Shown here one piece after another: positions 61,222-64,000 of a DNA stretch of 64,000 bases. A program made the translations under genes and the position numbers. How positions within the stretch are numbered: the stretch's first letter is position 1; each line of letters starts with the position of its first letter. Origin of the DNA: Bacteroidales bacterium (lineage in GTDB: Bacteria; Bacteroidota; Bacteroidia; Bacteroidales; VadinHA17); the NCBI GenBank assembly GCA_029210565.1, contig JARGFQ010000011.1, forward strand, positions 62,001-126,000. The letters run 5' to 3'. The notes below the pieces were generated by a model that was given only the letters and a program-made list of their open reading frames with translations, was not told the DNA's origin and did no database searches.

Positions 61222-61759
61222 GGTGAGGGAACTGCTGCACAGGTACTACGGGGGAGTGACCACTGAGAAGGAAGAGGCACAGCTCAGGGAGCTTCTCTCT
61301 GATCCTTCCCTCCTCTCATACTTCCCGGAGGAGAGGCACCTTATCATCATGAACGAGACAGTGCCTGAGCCTTCGGACGATTTCTATGACAGGCTTACGG
61401 AGATAACGCACCGGGAGAGGCGCATGAGGCCGGGCCACAGGTTGCTTAGGCATGCTGCGACTGTTGCGGCAGCAGCGGTGATACTGGCAGCCTCATGGAT
61501 GCTGCTTAACCAGTACAGAGCGCAGTCGGTGAAAGACACCTACACCGACCCGGAGATCGCCATGGCGGAGGTGAAGAGCATCCTCACCGACGTGTCAAGG
61601 AAGATGAACACGGGAATGGAGGAGCTGGAGCCGATGAGGAAGCTCACGGAAGCACCTGAGGAGGTAGGAGAAATGAGCCGTATTAACAGCATCGTGGAGG
61701 ATAACCTCTCGAAACTCCGTTACCTCAACAGACTTGACAACGGAAACGGGAACAACTGA
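61202..61759 (+). CDS. single-pass anti-sigma factor
   Basis: 185 residues. Cytoplasmic N-terminal helices (MEQDKVRELLHRYYGGVTTE, a zinc-free anti-sigma fold common in Bacteroidota), one membrane helix (about 84-103, AATVAAAAVILAASWMLL), then a periplasmic helical part. Overlap with the sigma gene (ATG 61202, sigma stop 61221) points to coupled translation; a second ATG at 61208 is possible. No zinc-binding HxxxCxxC was seen. It should hold the sigma factor at the membrane. Confidence 0.82.
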   Translation: MPMEQDKVRELLHRYYGGVTTEKEEAQLRELLSDPSLLSYFPEERHLIIMNETVPEPSDDFYDRLTEITHRERRMRPGHRLLRHAATVAAAAVILAASWMLLNQYRAQSVKDTYTDPEIAMAEVKSILTDVSRKMNTGMEELEPMRKLTEAPEEVGEMSRINSIVEDNLSKLRYLNRLDNGNGNN

Positions 61760-61841
61760 TACTTCCATGACCACAGGATCACAGAATGATTTGAACAGAG
61801 AATGCCATGCAAGTATCACTGAAACAATAAGATAGTAACGA

Positions 61842-62363
61842 ATGAAATCCGATATGAAGAGAATATTGATTTTTATAATAATCGCCGCCTGGTCACTGAC
61901 AGCCCTCGGTCAGAAGAGCCCGGTTGAGGATCTGTTTGACAGGTACAACGGCAGGGATGGTTTTACCTCCGTATATATCTCATCGAAGATGTTCAGCCTG
62001 CTGTCGAGGATCGACAGCGACGATGAGGAGTTCCGGAACCTTGTTACCCGGATAAAGGGCATCAGAATCCTGTCGATAGACAGTGCATCAAATACCGGCA
62101 GAATCAACTTCGCCGGTGAGCTGGTGCCAAAACTCAACCGTTCGGGCTTTGAGGAGCTGATGACCGTGAAGGAGCAGCATGACGAGGTGCGCTTCATGAT
62201 ACGTGAGGCGGGCGACAGGATCGCCGAGCTGGTGATGGTCACCGGTGGCGCCGGCAGCTCGGTGGTATGGATCACCGGCGACCTCGACCTCAGAACAATA
62301 GCCAGCCTGTCGGGCACCATGGGCATTGAGGAGCTGGAGGAGCTGGAAAATGTTGAGAAATAG
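61842..62363 (+). CDS. DUF4252 secreted protein, second paralogue
   Basis: 173 residues; signal peptide ending near TALGQ. A second in-frame ATG at 61854 gives a tighter signal peptide. Shares the pattern of the first paralogue: PVEDLFDRYNGRDGFTSVYI, FSLLSRIDSDDEEF, GFEELMTVKEQHDEVRFMI and IAELVMVTGG. Acidic C-terminus (GIEELEELENVEK). It closes the ECF operon; no separate promoter was found in the 82-bp gap. Confidence 0.82.
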   Translation: MKSDMKRILIFIIIAAWSLTALGQKSPVEDLFDRYNGRDGFTSVYISSKMFSLLSRIDSDDEEFRNLVTRIKGIRILSIDSASNTGRINFAGELVPKLNRSGFEELMTVKEQHDEVRFMIREAGDRIAELVMVTGGAGSSVVWITGDLDLRTIASLSGTMGIEELEELENVEK

Positions 62364-62593
62364 GCATCTTCAATGCTACGGCACAGCATGGTCTGCAATA
62401 ACATTACAGGTTATGCAGCCTCATGCAAACAGAGAGGATTGATGCTGGCAGCAAATCATTGATTCCATGAAAAGAATTAGTAATATCTGATATCTGACCA
62501 GAATGCAATCTCGGGTCCGTGAACAATCTCCCCCGGCACCACGTTACTCGGATAAATGCATCCTCAGAATTGAACAGCAGCCATTACAACAGC
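62364..62593. other. 230-bp gap before the TorD-like gene
   Basis: Contains an imperfect hairpin CTGCAATAAC/GTTATGCAG (62393-62418) that may end the DUF4252 operon, though no T-run follows. An in-frame GTG at 62519 would extend the TorD-like protein by 25 residues of no recognisable kind. No other gene or promoter could be supported. Confidence 0.3.
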
Positions 62594-63241
62594 ATGAACA
62601 TCCCGGAGGAACTCCTCCAGGCATATACCGCCCTCTTTATCTTCCTCGGGGGGTCCGTTTCAATGAGTCCGGAAGAGAGCGGACTGCCGCACCTGTGTGA
62701 CAGCGGACTGTTGAGAAACCTGCCGGTTGAGAGCCATAACGCAACCTATCAGAGGGCAGGCCACCTTCTTCGGTCGCCTTGCCCTTTCAAACAACAGTGC
62801 CATCACACTGTCTCCAAAAACTACTACTCACTGCTCGCCGACGACAAGACAGCATATGCCTACCCTTCTGCCTCCCACTGGAGAATCTTAGGAAAAACTG
62901 CCGGAGAGGATAAGGCCATGCCCGGTAAGCTCTATGCACAATATGGTTTCAGAAGGTCTGAAGAGTGCGGCCTCGAACCTGATCACCTCGGCATAGAGCT
63001 TTTGTTTGTCGACCTGCTACTTGAGAAATACCTTACTGAGGATGATTCCACGGTGAGAAGTGTTATCCGGGAAGACCTGCTTGATTTCATCAACGGATCG
63101 ATGCTCTCATGGCTGCCACGCTGGGCGGAGGAGGTCTCCGGTAAATCTGTCACTAAATGCTACACGGGCATCGCAGGACTGATAATCGGTGCCCTGGAAG
63201 ATGTGAGGGATATACTAAGTGATCAGAAGTTGGGGTTGTAA
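62594..63241 (+). CDS. TorD/DmsD-like molybdoenzyme chaperone
   Basis: About 215 residues from the ATG at 62594 (MNIPEELLQAYTALF). All-helical. The family core is visible in KLYAQYGFRRSEECGLEPDH and LGIELLFVDLLLEKYL, matching the TorD Y-x-x-fG...E-x-DHL...EL pattern; then LSWLPRWAEEV. TorD chaperones fold Tat-exported molybdopterin enzymes. No such enzyme is in the window. A Cys/His-rich segment CPFKQQCHH (near residue 62) is unusual for the family. The 3' end overlaps the convergent START-fold gene by 19 bp. Confidence 0.66.
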   Translation: MNIPEELLQAYTALFIFLGGSVSMSPEESGLPHLCDSGLLRNLPVESHNATYQRAGHLLRSPCPFKQQCHHTVSKNYYSLLADDKTAYAYPSASHWRILGKTAGEDKAMPGKLYAQYGFRRSEECGLEPDHLGIELLFVDLLLEKYLTEDDSTVRSVIREDLLDFINGSMLSWLPRWAEEVSGKSVTKCYTGIAGLIIGALEDVRDILSDQKLGL

Positions 63242-63609
63242 AACCGTTTTATTGCACCCATGTAATAATCGTTCCAGCCCGCGGCTATGTTGGTATAATC
63301 CTCCACCGGAATGTTTGTATGCTCAACTGTGACAGCAGTATTACCGCCGTTGGCTGCAATGGTTATTGTCACCATTGAATCCAGCTCCCTGTCTCCAAAA
63401 TACCACTCCTGCACCACCTTGCGGTCAGGCACGAGATCAACGATTTTGCCGCAGATGTCACCGTCCCACATGTTAAACTCCTCTCCGGGAGCGGACGGCA
63501 TCACGGCCGCGTAGCCCGACCACAGTTCAATTGTGTACGGGTTTGTCAGTGCAGCATAAATATCTGAAGGTTCGGCATTGATATGAAAAGTCTTTCTGAA
63601 ATTTCGCAT
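63223..63609 (-). CDS. SRPBCC / AHSA1-like START-fold protein
   Basis: 128 residues from the ATG at 63609 (MRNFRKTFHINAEPSDIY). Family pattern: the N-terminal AEPSDIYAALTNPYTIELW, EFNMWDGDICGKIVDLVPDR, VQEWYFGDRELDSMVTITI, then a C-terminal helix GWNDYYMGAIKRFYNP. The fold binds hydrophobic ligands or Hsp90; no specific role can be given. An upstream in-frame start at 63663 would overlap trxB and is rejected. Confidence 0.84.
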   Translation of the reverse strand: MRNFRKTFHINAEPSDIYAALTNPYTIELWSGYAAVMPSAPGEEFNMWDGDICGKIVDLVPDRKVVQEWYFGDRELDSMVTITIAANGGNTAVTVEHTNIPVEDYTNIAAGWNDYYMGAIKRFYNPNF

Positions 63610-63646
63610 ATTAGCGTATGTTTTCCCCTTAATAAGTGTTGTTCTG

Positions 63647-64000
63647 TTATCCCTGTTCTGCAAGATATCTCTCGGCGTCGATGGCCGCCCGGCATCCGCT
63701 GCCGGCAGCAGTCACTGCCTGTCTGTAAACATGATCCATCACGTCGCCGGCGGCAAAGACACCAGCCACCTTTGTCGTTGTGGATTCCGGTTCGGTAATT
63801 ATGTAGCCTGTTTCGTCAGTGTCAATCCACTCCCTAAAGACCTCTGAATTGGGAGTATGGCCGATGGCCAGGAAGAAACCGTCGATCTTGAGATTGAACT
63901 TCTCCTCCTCCGGCGTACCACGGTGGCGCACCACCACTGCACCCTCAACACCCTGTGTGCCAAAGAGGTCCTCCACCTGGCACTTCCACAGTATCTCGAT
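63647..64000 (-). CDS. trxB: thioredoxin reductase, C-terminal part
   Basis: 117 residues and the stop lie in the window; the gene continues beyond 64000. The frame reads [17 protein letters not shown] at the window edge, then [17 protein letters not shown] and the FAD motif [20 protein letters not shown] with the final [12 protein letters not shown]. This fits TrxB (NADPH-dependent reduction of thioredoxin). The CxxC redox site is expected outside the window. Thirty-seven bases upstream of the START-fold gene. Confidence 0.9.
   Translation of the reverse strand: MEILWKCQVEDLFGTQGVEGAVVVRHRGTPEEEKFNLKIDGFFLAIGHTPNSEVFREWIDTDETGYIITEPESTTTKVAGVFAAGDVMDHVYRQAVTAAGSGCRAAIDAERYLAEQG

Noticed and set aside
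1..64000. tRNA, rRNA, insertion sequences, phage or integrase genes
   Set aside because: Intergenic regions were read for cloverleaf ends, transposase and integrase motifs; none could be supported.

Overview
The window is about 64 kb of a Bacteroidota chromosome, probably order Bacteroidales. The evidence is a SusC/SusD pair, many lipoproteins with Bacteroidota-type signal peptides, lineage-typical families (DUF5606, DUF3276, DUF4835, DUF4252, the long form of NusB, YbbR next to YajC), and candidate promoters of the Bacteroidota vegetative type (-7 TAnnTTTG). No rRNA, tRNA, CRISPR array, transposase, integrase or phage gene was seen. The content is mostly core metabolism and cell-envelope functions.

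Layout. 1-9.0 kb is rich in peptidases: an M24 aminopeptidase P cut by the window start, an S9 dipeptidyl peptidase, an acyltransferase + DUF6320 pair, a decayed M14 carboxypeptidase, peptidase T and an M28 lipoprotein. 9.3-13.8 kb is a four-gene operon for an NAD(P)-linked, probably electron-bifurcating [FeFe]-hydrogenase (Hnd/Hyd type). 13.8-26.9 kb holds a YgiQ-type radical SAM protein, a patatin/Omp85 fusion, a TPR protein, the phoH-purC-LysM-receptor operon, a SAM-hydrolase-like protein, mazG and an agmatinase-family gene. 26.9-31.6 kb is the conserved run nusB-DUF1573-yajC-ybbR-coaE-dnaJ/terB, plus DUF5606. 31.8-39.2 kb has DUF3276, DUF456, carbamate kinase and ornithine carbamoyltransferase, a lipoprotein, ftsK, lolA and an overlooked 44-residue membrane protein. 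39.2-50.6 kb has the SusCD pair, histidine catabolism (ftcD, hutI), an Omp85-type barrel and a DUF819 permease. 50.7-56.6 kb is the operon bamD-rpoZ-coaBC-DUF4835-recN-fabI with a clear terminator. 56.7-64 kb has a serine-palmitoyltransferase-like enzyme, DUF4914, an ECF sigma/anti-sigma operon flanked by two DUF4252 genes, a TorD-like chaperone, a START-fold protein and the C-terminus of thioredoxin reductase.

Taken together, the peptidases, histidine and arginine/citrulline breakdown genes and the hydrogenase suggest a peptide- and amino-acid-fermenting anaerobe that disposes of electrons as H2. This is inference from gene content.

The most unusual signal is not a gene. It is a composite repeat built of heptamers (sense unit CAGTCGG), a conserved hairpin (GCCACC...GGTGGC) and a second heptamer (AAATCGC). 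It sits directly after stop codons at several loci, always in the same orientation relative to the gene it follows, and all six genes whose stop codon touches it end in TAG. One copy lies inside the 3' end of ygiQ. A second, unrelated repeat of about 94 bp occurs twice in tandem near 7.3 kb and once, diverged, near 35.0 kb.
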